Shown here: positions 1-10,060 of the stretch, in pieces
Numbering within the stretch: position 1 is the first letter of the stretch
Layout: the number at the start of each line of letters is the position of its first letter
From: Lutjanus erythropterus
Taxonomy: Eukaryota; Chordata; Actinopteri; Lutjaniformes; Lutjanidae
Length of the DNA stretch: 64,000 bases
Direction of reading: 5' to 3'
NCBI GenBank assembly: GCA_020091685.1
Contig: CM034594.1
Span: 38,505,267-38,569,266, forward strand
Notes under the pieces: model-generated
Database searches by the model: none
What the model was told of the DNA's origin: nothing
What the model saw: only the letters and a program-made list of their open reading frames with translations
Position numbers and translations under genes: made by a program

Positions 1-675
1 TACCACTGTCAGAGAGCGCTACCATTAGTTACTGTGAGCAAATGCTACCATTAGCTGAAGTTAGCAAACTCTGCCCTTAGCTGCTGTTAGCTAACACTAC
101 TGTTAATGCAAACTACAGAAAATGAGTTAGTATGGTAATTACTACAGGTGGAAAAGTGAAAGTTAGGACAGCTTATTGGTTATGGGAGAGGTAATTTAAG
201 ACTTTTGTTAAACACATTTCCTAATTTAGTGAGGATAAGAAAATTGACTAATTGATTAATGTGCAATGACCTTTTTCCTAAAACAGATCCGAACTGTTGT
301 TTTTACCATGGTTACCAAACAGTTATTCAGATCTGTGAGTTAAAATACAGGCTGCTAAAAACAGGCTGTCAGTGCTACAGCCGGCTAACATTAGGTGAAA
401 GGTAAAAAGGTGATAGGTGAAAAACAAAAATCCTTAAGTTTTGCGAACTAGTTACAGTTACTAGTTACTAGTTACTTAACATAATATAACATAAACATAC
501 TGTAGAGTGCCGTTTTGCTTGGAGCAGGCGTACTATTTTTATGGGTTGTTAAAGTGTTGTATTTCTCAATGAAAAAGTTTTTTCCTACTTGTACACTGAT
601 GATCCTGAGGGGTTTTCTTTTCATGACATGACAGAAATTCAGCATGTGACAAAGAAAACATTAGTTGTGTGATAC
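1..675 (-). other. foxn1: foxn1 intron within the forkhead domain (partial)
   Basis: The donor GTATC follows the exon end at 676 on the minus strand. The next expected forkhead exon (TAPDGWKNSVRHN region) is not in this stretch, so the intron is at least 675 bases. It holds repeated GTTAGC-rich sequence at about 1-110 and an imperfect hairpin around 287-340. Nothing else was recognised. Confidence 0.7.
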
Positions 676-2809
676 CTTGAAATAGGGAAAGTGTTCAGTC
701 ATGAAGCTGTAGATCTCACTGACTGGCAGGCTTCCAGATTTACTGTTCTTCAGAGCCATGAAGATCAAGATGCTGCAGTTATAAAGGAAACTGTTTATTA
801 ATTTATTTATTTTTATTTTACATTACATATTATTTATATGCTAAGCTTAGCACAAACAAAGCCCTTAAATTTAAGGTACATCAACCATATTCAATGGAAA
901 TTCCTTATCTTTTTTTTATTTTATTTTGTTTTAGGAAAAACGATTGCCATTGGATTAATTTGAACATGATCATTTATGAATTCTGCACATTAATAAAGGT
1001 CGAGAAAAATCTCAGTGATGAGGTGAAATGTGGCGCAGTGTTACCTGTATGAGTAAATGGGTTTTGGGAAGAGGGACTGCGTGCTGCTCTCCTGGTGTGA
1101 TTGAGTGGAGAGAGAATATTTTGAGCCGTTGGACTGGTCATTATTAGGGTACGGCCTCGATGACACCTGTGGAGAAAACAAACAGAAAAGATAATGACCT
1201 GAAAACCAACAAAGACGGACGTGTCACTCAAAGCCATTATTCATGGCATTTTTCTTTCATTTCTTTTGCTGAGTCATCTGTTCTGATCCATAAAACCATG
1301 AGCAGGTCGCTGCTTGTGGAACAAATTGGGTGGCATTATCTTGAGTCATTTTTATTCATCATCAGATATGTCAGACCTCCTACTCCATTCCTGTATGACT
1401 GATCCACGACTCACTCACCTGTTGCAGAGGGCTCGATGAGCTGTAGGAAGGATAGCTCTGAGACAGGAAGCAGGGCTGTACTGGTACAGCTGGAAGTTCA
1501 GGGTACGAACTCTGAAAATATGAGAATATAGAAGTAAATTGTTTAGAGGAGCCATTCAGCATGTATTACTGTATGCATGTGCCATATTGTAGTGGATTTT
1601 TTTTATGTGGTTAAGAAAAATTCTAATCAGATTTGGGCTTACTTTGTAGCATCATTTAACATAAACTGATTTTGATTGATACATCATCACTTTCATCTAA
1701 GAGTTAGCAATTACACACTGTTTGAAAAGACAGGAACACAGCCTGTGACACTCCACTCAAGGCATCATGGGATTACAAGTGGACAACAACAACGACATGC
1801 TAACAACTCCACTAGTGAAAGCCACTTTTTGTGATGCTGTAATAGAGATGCACAGTACTGCAGTGAGAGAATTGTTGATGATGATTCTGATGAGGATAAA
1901 ATGAGTGTACCATAAGTCTAGAAACCTGAAAGCTGCCGTTGCACTGGTCCCAGGATGTCGGCGCCTCGCTGCACGAGGCGTGTGGACGAGTATCAGGGCT
2001 GCACACCTCCTGCAGGCAGCCAAAGGAGGACGGGCACTGTTGCAGACAACCCGCGGCCGTCACCGCCCCGTCGCTGAACTGTCGATGGTACGGATGGAAG
2101 CGGTCAGGATCAACGGGCCCTCGTCCCATCGTTGATCCTGGCCCTGAGCCGAGGGCCCCGTCAGCGCTGTGCCTCCTACCCACAGCTTCACAGGTGTGGT
2201 TCTCTTGCTGGGTGAAGCAGACGTCCCTGCCCTCTTTAGTCTGTGGTTACATCATCAGAGGATACAAGTGCTAAGTAATATGCAAATCACAATCTACACA
2301 CGGCGTTGATAAATCAGTCAGGTGTGGTCTCAGTCTGTAAATAACTCCACTCCCATTTCTAGAGAAAGGAGTTGTCAGGGTGTATACTGGGAATCCCCTG
2401 AGGCCACTAAAATCTCCTCTGCCACAGTAAACAAACTGTCTCAGCCTTTCATGTTCACATGCTTTTGTTCTTTAACTAATAACAAATAAGTGTACTTCAC
2501 CAAAATTATATTATATTATATTATTAATCCAGATCCAGATATCTAATTTGCTTTTTTTGTTGAAAAAAAAAAAAAAGGGAGATACACAGCTTGTTCTTTT
2601 TTAAAAAAAAACAAAAGTCTGGACTACAGACAGCTGTTAGACGTGGCTGAAAGCAGAGTCAGGATTGATTTGAAGAAGGTGTTGAAGGTTAAAACAGAGA
2701 GGCCTGAGGCAGCTCAGTACCTGTGATTCTGCCATCTGCTGGCAGGGGGTCCCACAGGGCTCACAGGTGTGTAGGCTGGCCTGAGGGGTTGATGCCTGAG
2801 ACTTGCTGC

Positions 2810-2843
<34 letters not shown>

Positions 2844-2873
2844 ACTGGGGTAAAATGGCGGGGAGTCTGACAT
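676..2873 (-). CDS. foxn1: Forkhead box N1 transcription factor, N-terminal half (partial, 5 exons)
   Basis: Winged-helix factor needed for thymic epithelial differentiation; acts in the nucleus. Coding exons on the minus strand: 2873-2721 (exon from 2892), 2240-1926, 1514-1421, 1166-1045 and 772-676, about 260 codons. All junctions keep phase (0, 0, 0, then 2). The last two exons join inside a serine codon to give PKPIYSYS followed by [10 protein letters not shown] and [17 protein letters not shown], the start of the FOXN1 forkhead domain. [10 protein letters not shown] separates FOXN1 from FOXN4, as I recall the families. Upstream, FHPYHRQF resembles the FHPYKRPF segment of mammalian FOXN1, and a poly-serine run follows the first methionine. 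The rest of the forkhead and the acidic activation domain lie beyond the left edge. Exon 2721-2892 has a strong acceptor, so an upstream exon exists and the ATG at 2873 may be internal. The donor of exon 2240-1926 (GTTTCT) is weak. Position next to slc13a2 fits human synteny. Confidence 0.92.
2811..2846. repeat. CTG/CAG trinucleotide microsatellite inside foxn1
   Basis: About twelve CTG units (AGC on the coding strand) encode the poly-serine tract after the first methionine of the foxn1 exon. Such tracts are usually length-variable; here the frame is kept. Confidence 0.9.
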
Positions 2874-3694
2874 TATGCACCAAAATCTGCTCCTGTGAAG
2901 AGATTAAAAAAAAAAGGCAAGACATATTTGATATGGGAGAGACAACCATCCGTCCTTAGTCAGTGGCATTTTCTGGCTCAGCTTCAGTCAAACTCAGGCA
3001 GATGATGCATCTTATTACTGACTGGTCCAACAGGTGATGGATGACATGTTTCTGTTAGTAGCTCATCAACTAAAAATAACAAAAATAACAAAGATGTTTA
3101 AGTTGCAATCTTGAAGATTTTTATTCAAAGTAACACAGCTTATGGCCCATTGATGAAAGTATTGCAATATTTATGTATCTGCAGTATTCCAAGCTGGAAA
3201 AAATGTTGTGATAAGTTACTGTGAATACAAATCTAAAACTTTCTTCTGCTGCAGCTTCACATTAAAAGCATTTCACTGGTGAAACACTTTTATCATGAAG
3301 TAGCCAGTGAGCCTGATCGCTATTATTCATCAAAATATAATATCTATAACAAGACAACAACAACAGCAACATTTTGTTGACAATGAAATATTGCAGGTAG
3401 TAATGGACAAGAGGGAGCAGCCACAGTGAGCTGTTTGATGAAGAGCTGCATGTGACAGGCTGCACACCTCCAACTTCTGCAAGGTAACCAATTGACCTGC
3501 TGTCCACATGCAGTGTGCAACATAAAATCAGATCACAGTTGCTCTAGAAATGATGGGAAAAGACCAATTATGGCCAGACATCTTTATAAAAATGACAATA
3601 GTTTGTTGTTTGTTTGGCTGCTCCCATGTGACCTGTAGAATAAAACTCTATATGCTGTTACCACCAAATCAACCAGAACCGAAAGGGTAATGAT

Positions 3695-3975
3695 TTCCAC
3701 CATCGGAACAGTTCAACATGTTGGGAAATGTTCTTGTTCGCTGGCTAGCTTAGCTTAGCATAAAGACTAGAAACATACGTATCCTGGTTCTGTCCAAAGT
3801 TAAAAATCCCTGCCTGTTAATTGTTGTTCATGTAAATTTCGAGGTGCTGGTAGGCAGATTTTGTTGCTGAGCCAGGTTAGCTGTTTTCAGTCTTTATGCT
3901 AAGCTAAGCTAACCAGCTGCTGGCTTCAGCTTCATATTTACTGTATGGACATTAGAGTGGTATTGACCATCTCAG
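3695..3975. mobile_element. Foldback MITE-like repeat
   Basis: The left arm (GCTTAGCTTAGCATAAAGAC near 3745-3768) pairs with the right arm (TTTATGCTAAGCTAAGCTAA near 3892-3912). The unit starts near AACAGTTCAACATGTTGGGA and ends near GAGTGGTATTGACCATCTCA. I recognise this layout as a very common interspersed repeat of percomorph fish. It is non-coding. Confidence 0.7.
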
Positions 3976-4895
3976 CAAGAAAGCCCCAAGCCCAAAGATG
4001 AAAAAGTCATTTAAAAAGAGTGCCACGAATCACTTTATTTCCCTTTATTTTGTGAATCAGCTAACATTGGTGGTAAAGTCCCCAGATCCACTTTGTTTCA
4101 GTCAATCTGACAACATCTAATCAAGTTGCAGGAGCGAAGCATGTAGAAATGAGCTCCAGCTGGAAAAAACGGCAAGTCAAGACTCTGTCATTCGCATACA
4201 AAAACTACGCTGTGGTCAACAACAACAAACAGTATTCAAAATGTGCAGGTCAAAAATTACAGACAGAGATGCAACAACTTCCAACTTCATTCAACATTTG
4301 AAGTTGCACAAAGAAAAGTCAAAGCTCTGTTGTTAAAAAGCTTTAAATTTGGTGAAGAGAGCATTATGACTTGTTGGACTTGAAACTCGAGGCTCAGGAC
4401 TTGGCTTCAGACTTGAGTGCAAAGACTTGAGACTTCCTTGCAGCTTGCAAAACAACGACTTGGTCACACAGAAAACCTCTGACAAAAATCAAGCTGTCTT
4501 TGAATCTGCTATTGACTGACTATGTTGCTGTTGGAACATGACAGGAGACATATCGCAAGTGTTTTGACAAATGACTTCTTGCCACCGATCCTTTGAGATC
4601 ATATCTACTGAGTCATTATTCTACTGTAAATCTGAACAGTTCGTTCTCAGTGCCTGTTTGTTAAAACAAAAACCCATTAGTGGATGGACATGGGGCAGGG
4701 GCTTATCCGACTGAGTGTGAAGAAGTGTTATCTGATCCCAGCGGAGGTGACAGACACGTGGCCTCGGTTCCAGTAACGGTAACTTCAGCCCCGACATAAA
4801 CCAAGCTCATTAAAACTGCCAACAAACCATGGCTGCTAGGTCACGTAAAGCCAAATAATGCTGAGGCAGAGAAAGTGGGATCAACCTCTCCTGTA

Positions 4896-4917
4896 TGTGT
4901 GTGTGTGTGTGTGTGTG
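4896..4917. repeat. (TG)n microsatellite
   Basis: About eleven uninterrupted GT units. Confidence 0.9.
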
Positions 4918-5083
4918 AGAAAGAAGTAGCAATCGTAGCTCTTTCTGTTCAGATCAAAGGAGGCTAAAGTGTCAAGGTGAAAGTTGAGCAACTGCCTTTT
5001 CAACACGGTGGCAACAAATCCTCTCATCTGCTTGACAAACAAGCTGCCACCAGCCAGAACGCATGCACTTACCGTAAGTGAAA

Positions 5084-5085
<2 letters not shown>

Positions 5086-5150
<65 letters not shown>
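5086..5150. repeat. (TG)n microsatellite
   Basis: About 32 uninterrupted TG units, one of the two longest dinucleotide arrays in the window. Confidence 0.95.
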
Positions 5151-5152
<2 letters not shown>

Positions 5153-7261
5153 ACAGAGATCAACCAGACTATTGAAGGAAACTAATCATTTTGGCTGTTT
5201 GGAGAGGTGGCACCAACTCATTTGCAAGTCATTTGTACTTCTCAAGTGTTTGCCCTGAGGTTCCACGTCAAGTCCCAGGTCAAGACAGACAGGTCCTAAA
5301 CTCTGAGTCTCAAGGTATAAACAAGTCCTAATGCTGTCTTCAACAAACGTAACACTTAAAAGAAATAGTGGAGACAAGTCAAAATTTCAAGGCAACATAC
5401 TGTAACAAATTTTTGACTTTTGAAATAAACTTTTTCCCAACCTATAATCTTTAGTTGAGGTAAAATTAAACTCAAAATAAAAAAATGTATTTCAAAAATT
5501 GGTCACACTGAGCTGTGAATATTGTCATTATTTTGTTGCTAGAAAACTAAATGGTTTTAACTGATAAATTTAACCATCATTCACTTTTCACTCCACTTTC
5601 ACAAATTTTGGGGGGTTTCTGAAACTCAAAGATTTATGTTTATCCAAATAAGAAAAGTTACTTATTTCAACAAATGATTAGTAGTTGTTTAAACTTTTTC
5701 AAAACTTAAGATTGAGTTGGGCTCAATCCGGGAATCTAACTCATACCCTGCATGGCAACTTGCTGGAAAAGACTAAATTTAAGAGTCCAGAATTAACTTT
5801 TTGACTCACCCACTAAGGGCACCAGTAGGTGGAAAAATCCAGAAGCCAAGCATATTTTTTACCAGCCTAAATGTATGGTCATTGGTGCCCAAGTCAAATT
5901 GTAAGTCCTTTTTCCAAGTCATCTGATTCAAGTCAACACTTCTGGTAATTTTACACCTGGTATTAAAATGTGATCTGTTTCCGGAAACAGTATTCAGATT
6001 GTTGTACAGATTGTGTTTACACCAGCCTAACATCCATCCAACACAGTGCCAGCCAGACTTTCTCCAGATGTGCCCAAGAACATTTGATCACATTCTGATC
6101 ACATAGGATTTACATTTTGCATTAATATGTTTTTCCTTACCTGAGTAAAGCACCCAGATACAGATCACATCTTAATACCAGGTGTAAATGCGGTGCCTGC
6201 CTCCTAAATGACCAGTGGATGCAGAGGTTTAACATGTACAGATGTGTGCCAAGCATCCACTTTTCCAGTGAAAAAGTTGTGTAAGAATACTTTTGTCCAG
6301 AAGGCATTTACAGACCCATCAAAGCCTCTTCTAATCACCTGGATTAACAAAAATATTCAGTCTGTTGCATAATAGAAACTTGTTTTCCACGCCTCTAAGT
6401 CTTTATCCAAACAATGATCAGACACAGAAATGATACCTGTTCAATTTGTGCTGAGCACCCAAAACCTTAAAAAGGCATTATCAGTTAGGTTATTGTGCAG
6501 CAGATGGAATATTTCTTTAAAGATTACTTTGTCCTGGATTTTTCAAAGATCACCAGGCGTTTATTTTTCAGATGTCTGATGCACACTGTGGCTCTGTGAC
6601 TTGAATATAATGTTAAATACATCAGAGGTAAAGATGGTGTACGAGCAAAAAAAAGCAGTAAATGTGATGTGTGAGGACACATAGAGGCGACATGTGTGTT
6701 ATTATTTTGTATTTGTACCCGTATATCCTGTAGAGACTATTTCTGAAAATAAAGAGTGTCTTTGCTACAGTATAAACAATGCTGCCCTTGTTCATGAGTT
6801 GACAGGGTAGTAAGACGTGTCCACTTCACATTCCTTGGCTACCGTGAGACGTTACTGCCAATAAAATCTTAGGAGTGGTTCTCTGTGTGAAGATACAGGC
6901 ATGTGATGGTAGAGCAACGCTATGGAGCACATTGAAAAATGTTTTTTCTTTGAAAAATAAAAAGAGTCCTTAAATTTTCAAAAAACATGTATGCAATATC
7001 AAACAGCTTTTACTGAAGCTAGAATTCCAGAAATCAGATGGATTACTGCATCATTAATAGTTCATTTAGCTGCTTACACAGTGTTTTAAATTGTGTGTAT
7101 CTTTTAATGTTTGCGTGTATTATACTTTCTTTTGTCAATCAAGTCCACTCGTGTATTCAAGAAGAACTACAGATAGTTATGTAAAAAAAAAAAAAAAGAG
7201 TAAGAGTAGAAGTACTGATTCAACTTCTTTATTCAAGAAAAAGTGAAAAAAGTACAGGCTC

Positions 7262-7450
7262 TGAAATGCAGGGGTGGAAGTAACTAATTACAAATACTCA
7301 AATTACTGTTATTAAGTAGTTTTTTGGGGTACTTGTACTTTTATAAGTAGATTTTCAAGTCTGTGCTTTTACTTGTATGCATTGCAAGAAGTAATCTACT
7401 TAGTTACTTTTAAAGTCATAATTGAGTACTGAGTACAATTTGAATTAATA
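7262..7450 (+). mobile_element. Interspersed repeat of the 'GTACTTGTACTTTTA' family
   Basis: Begins GTGGAAGTAACTAATTACAA and carries GGGTACTTGTACTTTTATAA. Related segments recur at about 7845-8010 (opposite strand), 8640-8762, 9945-10060, 14515-14600, 15370-15600, 16480-16580, 38815-38955, 51605-51720 and 60125-60275. It resembles the end of a non-autonomous DNA transposon frequent in teleosts; the class is inferred. Confidence 0.65.
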
Positions 7451-7844
7451 TCCAAATGTTTCATCTGCATTTTAATGGCCAATCAGGTGATCTGATCGCA
7501 AACGGACCAATGAAAACCAGGACATATGGATGAAAAACAAAACCAAATGCTGCAGCAACACTCATTTGGAGTAAGGATGTTAATGATTAATCTTTAATCA
7601 TTTAATTGCTGTTAAGAATTTAACTAATTAAAAATGTATTTGTGGATATTTATTCAATAGTCGTGGCAATAACTGCACCTCATCTGACACTGTTTTGTCT
7701 GATGAAGCCCTTTGTTGAATAAAGAAAATTAAATTTAGATTTAAAATGACAAAAAAATGACAAAAAAAAAGATTAATTGATCAGTATGTTCAACTACTGG
7801 TTCAGGAAGTGCAGAAAATTTGCAAGAGATCTGACTGTGACATC

Positions 7845-8010
7845 AACAGGTACAAGTAACTAATACTGAGTAGTTTTTGTGTCAAATACTTTGTACTTTT
7901 ACTTAAGTATATTTCTAACACCAGTGCTTTTACTTGTAACTGAGCAATATTTTAGCAATGTAACAGTACTTGTACCTGAGTGCAGATTTTCAGTACTCTT
8001 TCCACCACTG
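7845..8010 (-). mobile_element. Interspersed repeat of the 'GTACTTGTACTTTTA' family
   Basis: ACTTTGTACTTTTACTTAAG and TTTCCACCACTGCTGAAATG mark the inverted arm relative to 7262-7450. The two arms may bound one element. Confidence 0.6.
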
Positions 8011-8134
8011 CTGAAATGTACTGAAAGTATAAAAGTAAAAAGTCGTCCTCTGGAGGACATTTCTAGCAGATGTTTCTGTGCAAAGCTAACTGAACCTCAC
8101 TTTTTCTTCACAGTTGAGTCTCCCCTCTGAGTCG

Positions 8135-8465
8135 ATATCATCTTTTTTCATCCTTTTCATCTTGTCAGTTTTTCATCTTATATGTTTTTTTTTGTCTTGT
8201 TGCATCTTTTATGTCATTTTTGTCTAAATCTTTTACGTTGTTTTTCATCTTGTTGCGTCTTTTTTGTCTTATTACATTGATTTTGTCTTTTTACATCTTT
8301 TACACAGTTTTTAGTGCATTATGTCCCTTTTATCCTGTTAATTTTTTTTGTCATACGTGTTTTGTTTGTTTGTTTGTTTGTTTGTTTTGCCTTGTTCTCT
8401 TTTACGTCATTTTTCATCTTGCTGCGTCTTCTTCGTCTTGTTACATCTGTGGTAGTGATATTAAC
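8135..8465. repeat. Degenerate minisatellite, TCTTGTTGCATCTTTTATGT-like unit
   Basis: Roughly 20-25 base units (variants of TCATCTTGTTGCGTCTTTT) repeat imperfectly for 330 bases and include a (TTTG)n run at 8361-8387. The same unit in the opposite orientation makes up 38398-38812. Apparent small reading frames here are repeat artefacts. Confidence 0.7.
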
Positions 8466-8639
8466 TGACGGATACACAAAGAAACCATCTTTTCCATGTT
8501 ACTGTCAGATCTAATTAGGCTGACGTCTGTCTTGATGTTATGAAGGCTGTGCACGATGACGCAAAATTAAAAACAATAACCAATAATCCTCCTCAAATGC
8601 ATTGGAGTGTTAGTAGCAGCAACAGCCTGTTTTGAAAAT

Positions 8640-8762
8640 GTAACGAGTAGAAAGTCCAGATATTTGTGTTCAAAAGTAAGGAGTAAAAGTAAAAGTTTTC
8701 CAGAAAAACTAATACTGATACCTGAAAAATCTACTTAGTGCTCAGTTACTTCCCACCTCTGC
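8640..8762 (+). mobile_element. Interspersed repeat of the 'GTACTTGTACTTTTA' family
   Basis: GGAGTAAAAGTAAAAGTTTTC followed by CTCAGTTACTTCCCACCTCT, the terminal portion of the family, directly after the minisatellite at 8135-8465. Confidence 0.55.
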
Positions 8763-9790
8763 AATCATGATATTTCACGCTGCGGTGCCGAGATGCCTTT
8801 TAAAGAACTTAAAACAACAAGAACAGTGGATCCCTGACCGGCTAGGTTACAAAGAGCATTACTGCGGTGTTAATTGTGGTTAATTAAAGAATAGATTAAT
8901 GCTCAAATCGTGTTCAATGTGTCCCTTTTTACCTTTCAGTACCCGGCCCTCCAAAGCTCCTTCAAGTAAGTGAATGAAGTGGTATAAATTGTTAATCTTT
9001 GCTTTTTTAAGAATGTTATCACAGCTGTGAGAGATGAAACTCTCTGACTGACACGGCTAATCGAGTAGAACCATCTGCTTTGTCACTTTAATGCAACTTC
9101 ACAGTGAAATGGGAATGACTGATTATTTATTCTTATTTTAATGTGATTTTCAGAGCAATTATATTTATTAAAAACTAATCATTCATGTTGGTTGAACTCA
9201 TACAGTACATGATTACTTTTTGCACATTATAGAATAAGTGTATTATGATTTTAGTGATGCTGAGCAGAACATGCAGCAGGAGATGTATGACGTATAATCC
9301 ACAAAACATAGGACTTTTTTTAGTGTTTCCTAGGTGTGTCACAAATATACAAGTGTTTGTATACATTTGTCAGGTTCCAACGAAACAGATTTTTATTCCT
9401 GTAATTCTGTTTTGTTTTAAAAAAAAAAAATTGAACAATGTCAACCTATACTTTAACCTGTCATACGCTCCGTTAATATTTGGCCGTCTATCAGTAATGT
9501 GATGAATGCATGAGTCAAAACTTGCTGTTTGTTATTCTAGACTGTGGTTCAGCGCAATTGCTGTCAACACTTTGATGGAAGCCAACATGCTGAAGGAATG
9601 ATCAGTGAAGCTGTTGTGAAAACCTGCTTTAATAATTGATGAGAAAAACTGCAGGAAATGTATTTAATAGACCGATATATAGAACATTATTCTAACATAG
9701 TGGGATAGAAACATTTTTTTTAAATTTATTTATTCATTCATTCATTTTTTATGCTGGATGACCATGCATCCATTGCTAATTTGGAAATTT

Positions 9791-9793
<3 letters not shown>

Positions 9794-9826
<33 letters not shown>
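9794..9826. repeat. (AC)n microsatellite
   Basis: About sixteen uninterrupted CA units. Confidence 0.95.
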
Positions 9827-9828
<2 letters not shown>

Positions 9829-9944
9829 TTGAGCATGTTGACTGCACTTGCAACTCTTTAACTTTACACATTTGTTTCAGTTTTAATATTACAGATATCA
9901 CCTCATAGATATATAAGCATTGATGACACTACAGCCACTTGGCA

Positions 9945-10060
9945 GTGATGAAATGTAAGTACATTTACATACAATTTTAAATTACTTGTACTTTACTTAA
10001 ATATTAGCATTTGACGCTACATCTACTCCACTACATTTTAGAGGGGAATTATTGCACTGT
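9945..10060 (+). mobile_element. Interspersed repeat of the 'GTACTTGTACTTTTA' family
   Basis: AAATTACTTGTACTTTACTT followed by ATCTACTCCACTACATTTTA, the most consensus-like fragment of this family in the window. Confidence 0.6.

Larger units (their letters stand above)
2893..7260. other. Non-coding stretch upstream of foxn1, no gene seen
   Basis: AT-rich sequence with no exon-like segment that I could support. It holds a foldback element (about 3695-3975), two TG microsatellites (4896-4917 and 5086-5150) and scattered A/T runs. If the 25252-25292 exon is real, this is foxn1 intron. Confidence 0.6.

Noticed and set aside
676..1166. foxn4 as the identity of the forkhead exons
   Set aside because: FOXN4, as I recall it, reads CLIAMALKNS where this gene has [10 protein letters not shown], and synteny points to foxn1.
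4972..5163. Frame coding for a poly His-Thr peptide
   Set aside because: It is a translation of a TG microsatellite. The same applies to frames across AC/TG arrays near 13416, 20965, 26175 and 45354.
8211..8514. Two hydrophobic Phe/Leu/Cys-rich frames resembling membrane peptides
   Set aside because: They come from the degenerate T-rich minisatellite and a TTTG run. The inverse array at 38398-38812 gives similar artefacts.
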